Part shown: piece after piece, positions 1-10,905 of the stretch
Numbering within the stretch: position 1 is the first letter of the stretch
Layout: every line of letters starts with the position of its first letter
Origin: Taeniopygia guttata
Taxonomy: Eukaryota; Chordata; Aves; Passeriformes; Estrildidae
Assembly: GCF_048771995.1 (NCBI RefSeq)
Contig: NC_133059.1
Span: forward strand, 3,461,001 to 3,525,000
Reading direction: 5' to 3'
Length of the DNA: 64,000 bases
Position numbers and translations under genes: made by a program
Notes under the pieces: generated by a model
The model's input: the letters and a program-made list of their open reading frames with translations, nothing else
What the model was told of the DNA's origin: nothing
Database searches by the model: none

Positions 1-480
1 CCAAAATTCCCAAAATTCCTGAGGGAAAATTGGAATTTGGACAGGGCCAGGCCCAAAATTCCTGAGGGAAAAGTGGGAATGGGACAAGGCCAGGCCCAAA
101 ATTCCAAGATTTCTGAGGGGGAAAATTGGGATTTGGGGTAGGCCAAGGTGAAAATTCCCAAAATTCCTGAGGGAAAATTGGGAATTGGGAGGTTCCAGGC
201 CCAAAATTCCCAAAATTCCTGAGGGAAAAGTGGGAATTGGGCAGGGCCAGGCCCCAAAATTCCTGAGGGAAAAATGGGAATTGGGAGGTTCCAGGCCCAA
301 AATTCCCAAAATTCCTGAGGGAAAAGTGGGAATGGGACAAGGCCAGGCCCAAAATTCCAAGATTTTAGGGGAAAATTGGGAATTGAGACATGCCAGGCCC
401 AAAATTCCAAGGTTTTGGAGGGAAAATTGGGATTTGAGTTGTTCCAGGCCCAAAATTCCAAGATTTCTGAGGGAAAAAAA
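1..480. repeat. Minisatellite, about 55-65 bp unit
   Basis: Seven to eight imperfect units built around ccaggcccaaaattcc and ctgagggaaaattggg. Short open frames through it are by-products of the repeat. The array probably continues to the left of the window. Confidence 0.85.
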
Positions 481-1559
481 TTCTCCAACCCTGCCCTAAT
501 TCCAAGAAATTCACCCCAAAACTTCGGGAATTTGGGATTTTCCTTGTCCCAACCAATAAAATTCCTTTTTTGAATCCCTAAATCCAATTTTGGGATTTTT
601 TTTCCCCCATTTTTCCAAGCCCCAGGTGAACATTCCCAAATCCAGGCGTGGCCCAAAACTCCGGGAAAAAAAAAAATTCCTTCGGAACCGGAGAATCCAG
701 GAGTTAAAAACCCCCCAAAAATCCCCAAAAATCGGATTTTTCCACCCGGAAAATAATTCCTGGATTTAAAAAATGTGGAATTCCGGCCTAAATTACATAA
801 GGAAAAGGGGGGTGAGGGGGGAATTTTATCCAGGTGCCGGAAAATCCCGATTTTCCAGGAAAAAAAGATGGAGCAACCCTGGAATGCTTTTTTTAAAGGT
901 CAGAACACCTCCAAAATACCATTTTTTTCCTCAAAAAACCAGGATTTTCCTTAGGAAAAAAGCAATTTTTTCATGCTCTAACCACCAAATCTCCCCTCGG
1001 AGCTGCAGAATTCCCGGAAAAAATGAAAATATTGGAATTTTGGGCTGGTTTAGAGTGAAAAATGTGATTTTTTTAATCGGGAAAAATGAGTATTTTATCC
1101 TGATTTTTCTCGGGGGAAAAATTCCCGGTGGGAATCCTCAATGCCACCGCCTGGGGGGTCGGGATTTGGGGAAAAAAATGGGAATTTTGGGGGGATTTGA
1201 GGGGGTTTTTCCAAGAAAATTCCTCCGCCGCAACGCGTGAAGGACGCGCCCAGCTCGGGAAAAAAAAACCGGGAATTGCAGGAGCCGGGAGGGGGAAAAA
1301 CCGGGAAAAAAACCGGGAAAAATGAATTTAAAACCATCAAATGGGGGTTTTAACAGGGATTTTTGGGAAAATTTGGGGGAAATTTTGGGGAAAATTGGGG
1401 GAAAATGGGGGAAATGGCCGAGGGGGGGAGGGGAGGGAACACCTGGAGCGGGAACACCTGGAGCAGCCACACCTGGATGACACGGCGGATTTATGGGATG
1501 CTGCAAAAACCGGGAAAAGCCCAAAATGCCCAAAAATCAGCCCAAAAAATCCCTAAAAA
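481..1559. other. A/T- and C-run rich spacer, no gene recognised
   Basis: Homopolymer-rich sequence of the tttttgggaattcc type without recognisable coding similarity on either strand. At about 1,430-1,490 there is a short tandem of a gaacacctggagcagcc-like motif. If a minus-strand gene starts near 2.3 kb, this would lie in its first intron. Confidence 0.5.
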
Positions 1560-1975
1560 AATCCCTTAAAAATCCCAAAAAAATCCCAAAAAAAAAAACC
1601 TTTAAAATCCATTAAAAATCGCGGAAAAATCCCTAAAAAATCCATTAAAAATCCTTTTAAAAATCCCCCAAACCCCCAAAGGTTGGGGATCGTCCGACAA
1701 ACCCCAAAAATCCCAAAAAATCCTTAAAAATCCATTAAAAAATCCCGAAAAAAAACCCAAACCCCAAGGGTTGGAGATCACCCGGCAAACCCCAAAAATC
1801 CCTAAAAAATCCATTAAAAACCCCAAAAAATTCCCTAAAAAATCCCCAAACCCCAAGGACCGAGAATCGCCCGGCAAACCCCAAAAAACCCCAAAAAACC
1901 CCCAAAAATTCCCTAAAAAAAAATAAAAATTCCCAAAGCCCCAAGGGCCGGAGGCGCCCTCGGTTATTCCAGGCA
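1560..1975. repeat. Minisatellite, about 90 bp unit, 4 copies
   Basis: Four units share a core ccaaggnnggagatcnnccggcaaacccc, at about 1,680, 1,770, 1,855 and 1,940. The spacers are made of aaaaatccc blocks. I could not match the more conserved core to a known exon. Confidence 0.7.
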
Positions 1976-2039
1976 AGGGTTAAAAAAGCTGGAAAATTTG
2001 GGAGGGGTCGCCGCTGGAAAAGCGGGGTGGGGGATGCGT

Positions 2040-2310
2040 TTTATCCCGATTTATCCCGATTTATCCCGATTTATCCCGATTTATCCCCATTTATCCCCAT
2101 TTTATCCCGATTTATCCAATTTTTACCCCATTTTATCCCGAATTTATCCGCTTTTTCCGCTGTTTTATCCCGGTTTTAACCCGATTTTTCCGCCGTTTTA
2201 TCCCGGTTTTTCGCCCATTTTTCCAGTTTTTTCCCCCTCATTTTTCCAAATTTTTTTCCCCTCATTTTTTTATCTTTTCCCGGTTTTTTTCCCCGTTTTT
2301 CCCGTTTTTT
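2040..2310. repeat. Short-unit array (atttatcccg)
   Basis: Tandem 10-bp units at 2,040-2,130 decay into ttttatcccggttttt and pyrimidine runs. On the minus strand it lies directly downstream of the donor at 2,319, so it would be the start of an intron. Confidence 0.7.
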
Positions 2311-2319
2311 TCCACTCAC

Positions 2320-2665
2320 CTTTTCCCGCCGGCGCCTTCAGGGGGGCGGCGACCCCCGCGCCCCCCCCGGGGGTCCCGAGCCTTCCATGGCCGGGAGCGA
2401 TCCCGGGAGGAGCAGCGGGGCCGGGAAAAAGCAGGAAAAAAAAGCAGGAAAAGGGAAAAAAAAGAAAAAAAGGAGGAAAAAAGAGGAGGAGGAGGAGGAG
2501 GAGGAGGAAGGGGAGGAAGAGGAGGAGGAGCCCCCGCCCCTCCCCCCCCTGCGGCCGCGGGAAGGGGCGGGGCCAAAGGACGGGGCGGGGCCAAAAGGGG
2601 CGGGGCCAAAAGGGGCGGGGTCAAAGGAAGGGGCGTGGCCGAAGAAAGGGGCGTGGCCGGGGAGG
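2320..2665 (-). promoter_or_regulatory. GC-box promoter with candidate first exon
   Basis: Between about 2,560 and 2,660 there are five or six tandem GC or CACCC boxes (ggggcgggg, ggggcgtgg) 14-22 bp apart. Read on the minus strand they are followed by a CpG-rich block at 2,330-2,440 that ends in a good splice donor, AAAAG then gtgagt (exon end 2,320). No convincing coding frame crosses it, so it fits a non-coding first exon. In human, DHX34 follows C5AR1/C5AR2 in the same orientation, so DHX34 is the syntenic guess; no DHX34 protein sequence is visible in the window. Confidence 0.4.
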
Positions 2666-4428
2666 GACCCCGCGGGAATTTCGGGAATTTCGTGAATTTC
2701 GGGAATTTCGGGGTTTTTTTTGGGATGGGAACGGCGGTTTTGGGGAATTTTTGGGAATTTTGGAAATTTTGGGAATTTCGGGGTTTTTTTTGGGATGGGA
2801 ACGACGGTTTTGGGGAATTTTTGGGGTTTTTGGGAATTTCGGGAATTTCGAAGGGTTTTTTTGGATGGGAACAGCGGTTTTGGGGAATTTTTGGGGTTTT
2901 TGGGAATTTCTGGGATTTTTGGGGATTTCGGGAATTTCGGAGGGTTTTTTTGGGATGGGAACGGCGGTTTTGGGGAATTTTTGGGGTTTTTGGGAATTTT
3001 GGGAATTTTGGGAATTTCAGGGGGGTTTTTTGGGATGGAAACGGCGGTTTTGGGGAATTTTTGGGGTTTTTTGGGAATTTCTGGGAATTTGGGGAATTTC
3101 GGGAATTTCGAGGGGTTTTTTTGGGGATGGAAACGGCGGTTTGGGGGAATTTGGGGGTTTTTTGGGGAATTACTGGGAATTTTGGGAATTTTGGGAATTT
3201 CGGGGGTTTTTTTTGGGATGGGAACGGCGGTTTTGGGGAATTTTTGGGTTTTTGGGGAATTTCTGGGATTTTTGGGGATTTCGGGAATTTCAGGGGGTTT
3301 TTTTTGGGATGGGAACGGCGGTTTTGGGGAATTTTTGGGTTTTTTGGGAATTTCTGGGAATTTTGGGAATTTTGGGAATTGTGGGAATTTCGGGGGTTTT
3401 TTTTGGGATGGGAACGGCGGTTTTGGGGAATTTTTGGGGTTTTTTGGGAATTTCGGGGAATTTTATGGGATTTCTGGGATTTTGGGGAATTTTCGTGGGG
3501 TTTTTGGGATGGGAACGGCGGTTTTGGGGAATTTTTGGGGTTTTTGGGAATTTCTGGGAATTTGGGGAATTTCGGGGAATTTTCGTGGGGTTTTTTTGGG
3601 ATGGGAACGGCGGTTTTGGGGAATTTTTGGGGTTTTGGGGAATTTCTGGGAATTTTGGGAATTTCGGGAATTTCGGAGGGTTTTTTTGGGATGGGAACGG
3701 CGGTTTTGAGGAATTTTTGGGGTTTTTTGGGAATTTCTGGGAATTTTGGGAATTTCGGGAATTTCAGGGGGGTTTTTTTGGGATGGGAACGGCGGCTTTG
3801 GGGAATTTTTGGGGTTTTTGGGAATTTCTGGGAATTTGGGGAATTTCGGGGAATTTTCGTGGGGTTTTTTTGGGATGGGAACGGCGGTTTTGGGGAATTT
3901 TTGGGGTTTTGGGGAATTTCTGGGAATTTCGGGAATTTCGGGAATTTTGGGGTTTTTTTTTGGGATGGGAACGGCGGTTTTGGGGAATTTTTGGGGATTT
4001 TGGGAATTTATGGGATTTTTGGGAATTTTGGGAATTTCGGGAATTTCGGGGTTTTTTTTTGGGATGGGAACGGCGGTTTTGGGGAATTTTTGGGGTTTTT
4101 GGGAATTTCTGGGAATTTTGGGAATTTTGGGAATTTCGGGGGGGGGTTTTGGGATGGGAACGGCGGTTTTGGGGAATTTTTGGGGTTTTTGGGAATTTTG
4201 GAAATTTCGGGAATTTCGAGGATTTCGGGGGGTTTTTTTGGGATGGGAACGGCAGTTTGGGGGAATTTTTGGGGTTTTTTGGGAATTTCTGGGAATTTTG
4301 GGGATTTAGGAAATTTTCGGGGTTTTTTTGGGATGGGAACGGCGGTTTTGGGGAATTTTTGGGGTTTTTTGGGAATTTCTGGGGCTTTTTGGGAATTTTG
4401 GGAATTTTGGGGGATGGGAACGGTTGGT
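2666..4428. repeat. G-rich minisatellite, about 90 bp unit, about 20 copies
   Basis: Each unit has gggatgggaacggcggtttt followed by ggggaatttttggggtt and a variable run of gggaattt repeats. Copies start at about 2,723, 2,798, 2,865, 2,954, 3,033 and so on to 4,413. The plus strand has almost no TA, so all three plus frames stay open for hundreds of codons. These are not genes. The G-runs could form quadruplexes. Confidence 0.9.
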
Positions 4429-4745
4429 CCCAAATGTTCCCAAGGGTCCCCAAATGTCCCCAGGTGTCCCCAGGGCCACCCCCATTGTCCCCAAGGGTCC
4501 CCAGTGCCACCCCCAGTGTCCCAAATGTCCCCAAAGTGTCCCCAGTGCCACCCACCCAAATGTCCCCAAATGTCCCCAAAGTGTCCCCAGTGCCACCCCC
4601 ATTGTCCCAAATGTCCCCAGGGCCACCCCCAGTGTCCCCAAATGTCCCCAAAGTGTCCCCAAGTGTCCTCAAGGGTCCCCAGGTGTCTCCAAATGTCCCC
4701 AAATGTCCCCAGGGCCACCCTCAGTGTCCCCAAATGTCCCCAAGA
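4429..4745. repeat. Minisatellite of tgtcccca-type units
   Basis: About 10-40 bp units of tgtccccaaatgtcccca and agtgccacccccattgtc. The array ends sharply at a short gacagaggga tandem at 4,744-4,780. Confidence 0.85.
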
Positions 4746-5240
4746 CAGAGGGACAGAGGGACAGAGGGACAGAGAGGGGGACAGGTGAGGAGGAGGAGAA
4801 GGGGATGAAGAAGATGAGGAAGAGGAGGAGAAAGAAGAGGAGGAAGAAAAGGAGGAGGAAGAGGAGGAGAAGGAGGAAAAAGAGGGAAAAATGGAGGAAG
4901 AAAAGGGGGAGATGAGGAAGAGGAGGAGGAAGAAGAGGAGGAAGAGGAGGAGGAGGAAGAAGAAGAGGAGGAGGAAGAGGCGAGGAGGAGTAAGAGGAGG
5001 AAGAGGAGGAGGAGGAGGAAGAAGAGGAGGAGGAAGAGGAGAGGAGGAGGAGGAGGAGTAAGAAGAGGAAGAAGAGGGGGAAAAAGGAGGAAGAAAAGGA
5101 GGAGATGAAGAAGGGGAGGAAGAAAAGGAGGAGGAGGAGGAGGAGAAGGAGGAGGAAGAAGAGGAAGAAGAAGAAGAAGAGGGGAAAGTGGAGGAAGAAA
5201 AGGAGGAGATGAGGAGGAGGAGGAAGAAGAAGAGGAGAAA

Positions 5241-5272
<32 letters not shown>

Positions 5273-5590
5273 GGAGGAAGAAGAGGAGGAGGAGGAGTAA
5301 GAGGAGGAAGAAGAGGAGGAAGAAGAGGAGGAGGAGAAGGAGGAGGAAGAGGAGGAGAAGGAGGAAGAAGAAGAGGGAAAAATGGAGGAAGAAAAGGAGG
5401 AGATGAGGAAGAGGAGGAAGAAGAGGAGGAGGAAGAGGAGGAGGAGATGGAGAGGAGGAGGAGGAAGAAGAGGAGGAGGAAGAAGAGGAGAGTAGGAGGA
5501 GTAAGAGGAGGAAGAAGAGGAGGAAAAAGGAGGATGAAAAGGAGGAGATGAAGAAGGGGAGGAGGAGGAGGAGGAGGAGGAGGAGGAAGA
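4746..5590. repeat. Polypurine tract (gaggaggaagagg)n
   Basis: About 845 bp of nearly pure purine on the plus strand, with longer internal repeats around gggaaaaatggaggaagaaaagg. Lys/Glu-rich plus frames and Ser/Pro-rich minus frames are repeat shadows. Such tracts can form triplex DNA. Confidence 0.9.
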
Positions 5591-5644
5591 GCTGCCCATC
5601 CCCCCACGCTCACACCCCCGTTCTGCCGCTCTGGTGGGACCCCA

Positions 5645-7660
5645 AAGTGACGATGACAACAACGACACCGACAACGGTGAGGAAGAGGATGACGACGATG
5701 ATGAAGATGACAATTACAATGATGATGAAGATGATGACCATGACAATGATGACCACGACAACGACAACGACAACGACGATGACGATGACCATGGTGATGA
5801 AGATGAAATGACGATGATGACCATGACAAGGACGATGTTTATGACGATGATGATGATGAGCACCATGATGACGATGATGATGATGAGCACCATGACGATG
5901 ATGATGATGAAGACGACGACCATTGACAACGATGACGATGATGAAGATGACCATGACAACGATGAAGACGATGACCATGACCATGGTGGTTTTCCTTCAC
6001 CTGACCATGACCGTGATGATGATGATAAAAATGACCATGACCATGACCAGGCCCATGAGGATGATGATGACGATGACGATGATGAAGATGACTGTGACAA
6101 GAACCATGACAATGACAACGATGACCACGACAACAACGATGGCAGTGACAATGACGATGATAACGACAATGGTGATGAAGATCATGACCATGACCATGAC
6201 CATGACCATGACCAGTCAATGATGATGAAAATGACCATGACCATGACAATGAAGACAATGATGACGGTGAAAACGACGATGACCATGACCATGCCAAATG
6301 ACCACGACGATGACAACAATAACGACAACGATGATGAAGATGACGACCACGATGATGATGATGATGAAAATGACAATTGACAATAATGACAATGATGATG
6401 ACGATGACGACCATGACAATGATGGTGAAAATGACCATGACCATGACCATGACCAGTCAATGATGATAAAAATGAACATGACCATGACCATGACCATGAC
6501 CAGACAATGATGATGAAAATGACCATGACCATGACCACAACCAGACGATGATGATGAAAATGACCGTGACCATGACCACGACAATGAAGACGATGACGGT
6601 GAAAATGACAATTACCAAATGACCACAACGATGACAACGATAACACCAACGACGACGAAGACGACGACCGCGACGCCGATGACGAAAACGACCATGACCA
6701 TGACCACAATGACCATGACCATGACCATGACCATGACCATGACCACGACCAGACGATGATGATGAAAATGACCATGACCATGACCATGACCATGATGACC
6801 ATGATGAAAACGACCATGACCATGACAATGAAGATGATGATGGTGAAAATGACGATTACCACACCAAATGACCACGACGATGACAACGATAACGCCAACG
6901 ACGACGAAGACGACAACCGCGACGCCGATGACGAAAACGACCATGACCATGACCATGACCAGTCAATGATGGTAAAAATGACCATGACCATGACCACGAC
7001 CAGACGATGATGATGAAAATGACCATGACCATGACCATGACCAGACGATGATGATAAAAATGACCATGACCATGACAACGATGATGAGGATGACAGTGAA
7101 AACAACGATGACCATGACCATTACCAGTCAATGATGATGAAAATGATGATGACGGTGAAAATGATGATGATGATGACCACGACCAGTCAATGATGATGAA
7201 AATGACCATGACCATGACCATGACCATGACCAGACGATGATGATGAAAATGACCACGACCATGACCATGACCATGATGAAAATGACCATGACCATGACCA
7301 CAACCAGTCAATGATGATAAAAATGACCATGACCATGACCATGACAATGAAGACGATGACGGTGAAAACAACGATTACCAAATGACCACGACGATGACAA
7401 CGATAACGCCAACGATGACGAAGACGACGACCGCGACGCCGATGACGAAAATGACCATGACCATGACCACGACCAGACGATGATGATGAAAATGACCATG
7501 ACCATGACCATGACTATGACCATGACATGACCATGACCATGACCATGACAATGAAGATGATGACGGTGAAAACGACGATCACCAAATGACCACAACGATG
7601 ACAACGATAACGCCAACGACGACGAAGACGACGACCGCGACGCCGATGACGAAAACGAGC
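5645..7660. repeat. (gaccat/gatgac)n array with higher-order modules
   Basis: About 2 kb of hexamer-based repeat directly downstream of the C5AR1 stop codon. Sense of C5AR1 it reads ggtcat repeats. A more complex 65-bp module (gacaacgataacgccaacga to gacgccgatgacgaaaac) recurs at about 6,635, 6,877, 7,398 and 7,598, with a decayed copy near 6,320. The last copy abuts the receptor's 3' end, so the modules look like copies of the gene's own 3' flank. No polyadenylation hexamer for C5AR1 was seen here. Confidence 0.85.
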
Positions 7661-7679
7661 GCCGCCGCGCCGGCGCCCC

Positions 7680-8777
7680 TCAGACCGCCGTGCCCTCGAG
7701 GCCGTCCTCGGTGGTGGCGGCGCTGCGGGCCCGGCTGTCCCCGGCCGCGCTGGCGGGGTCGTCGCTGAGCACCCCCTTGAGCAACGCCCGCCACGAGCGC
7801 CGCGCCCGGCCCAGCCCCCGCCCCATCACCAGGTAGATGATGGGGTTGACGCAACCGTTGACGTAGGCCAACCCGGCCACCGCGGGGTCGGCGGCCTGGG
7901 CGCGGCGGAACGCCGCCGTGTCGGGCGCGGCGGCCGCCAGCACCAGCCCCACCACGTGGTAGGGCAGCCAACAGACGAAGAAGCTGATGATGACCACCAG
8001 CACCGTCCTGGTGGCCCTCTGTGACCGAGCCAAGCCCCGCGCCCGCACGCGGCACAGGAGGCGGCCGTAACACCCCGAGATGACGGTGAACGGCCCGAGG
8101 AAACCGCAGAGGAAGCGCACGACGGCCGTGGTCATCTCCGCGCCGCGCCGGTGCCGCCGCACCGCGCCGTAGGCCAACACGCAGGTGGCCTTGGCCGAGA
8201 AGGGGTCAACGCGGACGGCGCGGAACAGGAAGGACGGGATGGTCAACAACGCCGCCGCCGCCCACGCGCCGGCGCACGCCGCGGCGGCCAAGGCGGGCGT
8301 GCGGCGGTTGTGGCACCAGACCGGGCGGGTGACCAGCGCGCAGCGGTCGGCGCTGATGGCCGTCAGCAGAAGGACGCTGGAGAACATGGCCAAGACGGTC
8401 AACGATGGCAGAACCTTGCAGGCGGCACCACCCAAGGGCCAGTGGTGGTCGGTGGTCAGCGGCAAGGCCAGGAAGGGCAGCGCCAGGCAGCTCAGGAGGT
8501 CGGCCAAGGCCAAGTTGGAGAACCAAACGCCGTTGACCGTCCGGCGCAGCTCGGCCGCCGTCACCCAGAGCACGGCGCCGTTGCCCAGCACGCCCAGCAG
8601 GAAGATGGCGGCGTAGAGGACCAGCACGGCGCGGTGGCCCGGAGGGATCTCGGACGCGTCCAGGTCTTCGTAGAGGTCGCCCCAGGTGTCGTCCCAGGTG
8701 TCGTTCCAGGTGTCGTTCCAGGTGTCGCTCCAGGTGTCACCCCAGGTGTCGTTCCAGGTGTCGTTCCAGGTGTCCAT
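7680..8777 (-). CDS. C5AR1: C5a anaphylatoxin chemotactic receptor 1
   Basis: Class A GPCR of 365 aa (human 350), intact, in one exon. It binds complement C5a at the leukocyte surface and signals through Gi. Visible landmarks: TM1 GVLGN (N66), TM2 LALADLLSCLALP (D93), HHWPLGGAAC with the TM3 cysteine C120, SADRC (D144-R145) where human has ADRF, LLTIPSFLFR in TM4/ECL2, SFFVCWLPYHVVGL in TM6, NPIIY at 311-315, and a Ser/Thr tail ending GTAV. The intact DR and NPxxY argue for C5AR1 rather than the decoy C5AR2. The N-terminus is unusual: eight DTW(N/G/S/D) repeats with four N-D-T sequons, then DLYEDLD, a likely tyrosine-sulfation site. The ATG sits in ccaccATGG; an AG acceptor at 8,795/8,796 could join a 5'UTR exon. 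It lies downstream of CCDC9 in the same orientation, as in human. Confidence 0.93.
   Translation of the reverse strand: MDTWNDTWNDTWGDTWSDTWNDTWNDTWDDTWGDLYEDLDASEIPPGHRAVLVLYAAIFLLGVLGNGAVLWVTAAELRRTVNGVWFSNLALADLLSCLALPFLALPLTTDHHWPLGGAACKVLPSLTVLAMFSSVLLLTAISADRCALVTRPVWCHNRRTPALAAAACAGAWAAAALLTIPSFLFRAVRVDPFSAKATCVLAYGAVRRHRRGAEMTTAVVRFLCGFLGPFTVISGCYGRLLCRVRARGLARSQRATRTVLVVIISFFVCWLPYHVVGLVLAAAAPDTAAFRRAQAADPAVAGLAYVNGCVNPIIYLVMGRGLGRARRSWRALLKGVLSDDPASAAGDSRARSAATTEDGLEGTAV
8680..8774 (-). repeat. C5AR1: In-frame 12-bp coding minisatellite in C5AR1
   Basis: Eight head-to-tail 12-bp units (sense GACACCTGGAAC and variants) encode DTWN, DTWN, DTWG, DTWS, DTWN, DTWN, DTWD and DTWG. Because the unit is a multiple of three, copy-number change keeps the frame but alters the extracellular N-terminus, which in this family helps bind the ligand. 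Confidence 0.95.
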
Positions 8778-8814
8778 GGTGGGGGTGGGGACACCTGGAG
8801 ATGGGTGGGGGTGG

Positions 8815-9470
8815 GGAAAAGTGGTCAGGGGTGGGTCAAGGTGGGTTCTTCACCTGGCCAGGTGGTCAAGGAACTTTCCAAAGGTGACCAAAGGTGGTTA
8901 GGGATGGGTCAAGGTGGATCTTCACCTGGCCAGGTGGTCCTGAAGACCCCAGGGTGGTTCTTCACCTGGCCAGGTGGTCAAGGACGTTCCCAAAAGTGAC
9001 CAAAGGTGGTCAGGGGTGGGTCAAGGTGGGTTCTTCACCTGGCCAGGTGGTCCTGAAGACCCCAAGGTGGGTCCTTCGCCTGGCCAGGTGGTCAAGGACC
9101 TTCCCAGAGGTGACCAAAGGTGGTCAGGGGTGGGTCAAGGTGGGTCCTTCACCTGGCCAGGTGGTCCTGAAGACCCCAAGGTGGATCTTCACCTGGCCAG
9201 GTGGTCAAGGACCTTCCAAATGACCCCCTGACCCATCCCAAGGTGGTTCTTTACCTGGCCAGGTGGTCAAGGACCTTCCAAATGACCCCCTGGGTGAGTC
9301 CTTAACCTGGCCAGGTGGTCCTGAAGACCCCAAGGTGGGTCCTTCACCTGGCCAGGTGGTCAAGGACCTTCCCAGAGGTGACCAAAGGTGGTCAGGGATG
9401 AGTCAAGGTGGTTCTTCACCTGGCCAGGTGGTCAAGGACCTCCTAAAAGACCCCCAACCCCACCCCACCA
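8815..9470. repeat. Minisatellite upstream of C5AR1
   Basis: Units of about 50 and 100 bp contain cacctggccaggtggtc and gaccaaaggtggtcagggg. About 12 copies of the ctggccagg core are seen. It occupies the proximal 5' flank of C5AR1, where a promoter or 5'UTR intron would be expected. Confidence 0.88.
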
Positions 9471-9479
9471 GGTAACCAA

Positions 9480-10145
9480 AGTGTTTTTGGGGTCTCCAGC
9501 CCCATTTTTGGGGTACCCACCTCCATTTTTTAAGGTACTCACCTCCATTTTGGGCTCCTCAGCCCCATTTTGGGGGTCCCCAGCACTATTTTGGGGGTCT
9601 CCAGCTCCATTTTTGAGGTCCCCAGCCCCAATTTTGGGTTCCTCACCCCAATTTTGGGGTCCCTCACCCCAATTTGAGGTCCCCAGCCCCATTTTTGGGT
9701 TCCTCACCCCAATTTTGGGTTCCTCACCCCAATTTGGGGTCCCTCACCCCCATTTTTGGTGTCCCCACCCCCATTTTTGGGGTCTCCAGCCCCATTTTTG
9801 GGGTCCCCACTCCCGTTTTTGAGGTCCCCAGCCCCATTTTTGGGTTCCTCACCCCAATTTTGGGATCCCTCACCCCATTTTTGGGTTCCTCACCCCAATT
9901 TTGGGGTCCCCAGCCCAAATTTTGGGTTCCTCACCCCAATTTTGGGTCCCTCACCCCAATTTTGGGGTCCCTCACCCCATTTTTGGTGTCCCCACCCCAT
10001 TTCTGGGGTCCCCACTCCCATTTTTGAGGTCTCCAGCCCCATTTTTGGGTTCCTCAGCCCATTTCTGGTGTCCCCAGCCCCATTTTTGGTGTCCCCAGCT
10101 CCATTTTTGGGGTCCCCAACCCCATTTCTGGTGTCCCCACCCCGT
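9480..10145. repeat. Inverted minisatellite, left arm
   Basis: Units of 19-40 bp such as ccccaattttggggtccc and cagccccatttttgggttcc. The same units appear in reverse complement at 10,300-10,905, making a long imperfect inverted repeat around a spacer of about 155 bp. Confidence 0.88.
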
Positions 10146-10299
10146 TTTTGGGGTCCCCCCCCCTCTCCCGGCCGGATTTGGGATTTCTTCATCCTCCCCT
10201 CCCCCACCCCGGCCCATGGCGCAAGAATTTGGGAGAGGAACTTGGAGGGGGGGAGGGGCAACTCCACCCTTCCCCCCCCTCGCTGGGTGGGGTCCCCAA
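10146..10299. other. Unique spacer between the inverted arms
   Basis: CpG-poor unique sequence (ggatttgggatttcttcatcc, ggcgcaagaatttgggagagg). I recognise no coding or RNA signal. It would form the loop if the arms paired. Confidence 0.5.
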
Positions 10300-10905
10300 A
10301 AACGGGGCTGGGGACCCCCAAAATTGGGGTGAGGGACCCAAAATTGGGGTGAGGGACCCAAAATTGGGGTGAGGGACCCAAACATGGGGTGAGTGACCCA
10401 AAAATTGGGGTGAGGGACCCAAAATTGGGGTGAGGGACCCAAACATGGGGCTGGGGACCCCCAAAATTGGGGTGAGGGACCCAAAATTGGGGTGAGGGAC
10501 CCAAAATTGGGGTGAGGGATCCAAAAATGGGGCTGGGGACCCCCAAAATTGGGGTGAGTGACCCCAAAATTGGAATGGGGACCCCAAAATGAAGCCGGGA
10601 ATCATCAAAATGGGTCTGGGGACCCCAAAAAATGGAGTGGGAACCCCAGAAATGGAGCTGAGGACCCCAAAATTGGTGCTGGGGACACCAAAATTGGGGT
10701 GAGGAACCCAAAAATGGGGCTGGGGACACCAAAAAATGGAGTGGGGACCCCAAAAATGGGGCAGTGAACTCCAGAAATGGGGGTAGGGACCCCAAAAATG
10801 GGGCTGGGGTCCCCAAAAATGGGGCTGGGGACCTCAAAAATGGGGCTGGGGAACCAAAACTGGGGCAGGGGACCCCAAAAATGGGGCCGGGGACCCCAAA
10901 ATGAG
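10300..10905. repeat. Inverted minisatellite, right arm
   Basis: Units such as ggggtgagggacccaaaatt and ggggctggggacccc, the reverse complement of the left arm at 9,480-10,145. Minus-strand translations of this arm repeat the plus-strand translations of the left arm, which confirms the inversion. Confidence 0.88.

Noticed and set aside
2387-2695. Plus-strand frame starting MAGSDPGRSSGAGKK with Lys/Glu runs
   Set aside because: Ends in GC-box repeats and a purine run; the better reading of this block is a minus-strand promoter and first exon.
1998-4808. 936-codon and 717-codon open frames on the plus strand
   Set aside because: They run through tandem G-rich units in more than one frame at once. 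The openness comes from absence of TA, and there is no domain.
4669-5829. Ser/Leu/Pro-rich minus-strand frames of 330-390 codons
   Set aside because: Translation of a polypyrimidine strand; low-complexity shadow.
5634-7371. Asp/Met/Thr- and Ser/Trp-rich frames in the hexamer array
   Set aside because: All frames are periodic products of gaccat and gatgac repeats.
7680-8777. C5AR2 as identity of the receptor
   Set aside because: The DR pair at the end of TM3 and NPIIY in TM7 are intact, which fits the signalling receptor C5AR1 rather than the decoy C5AR2.
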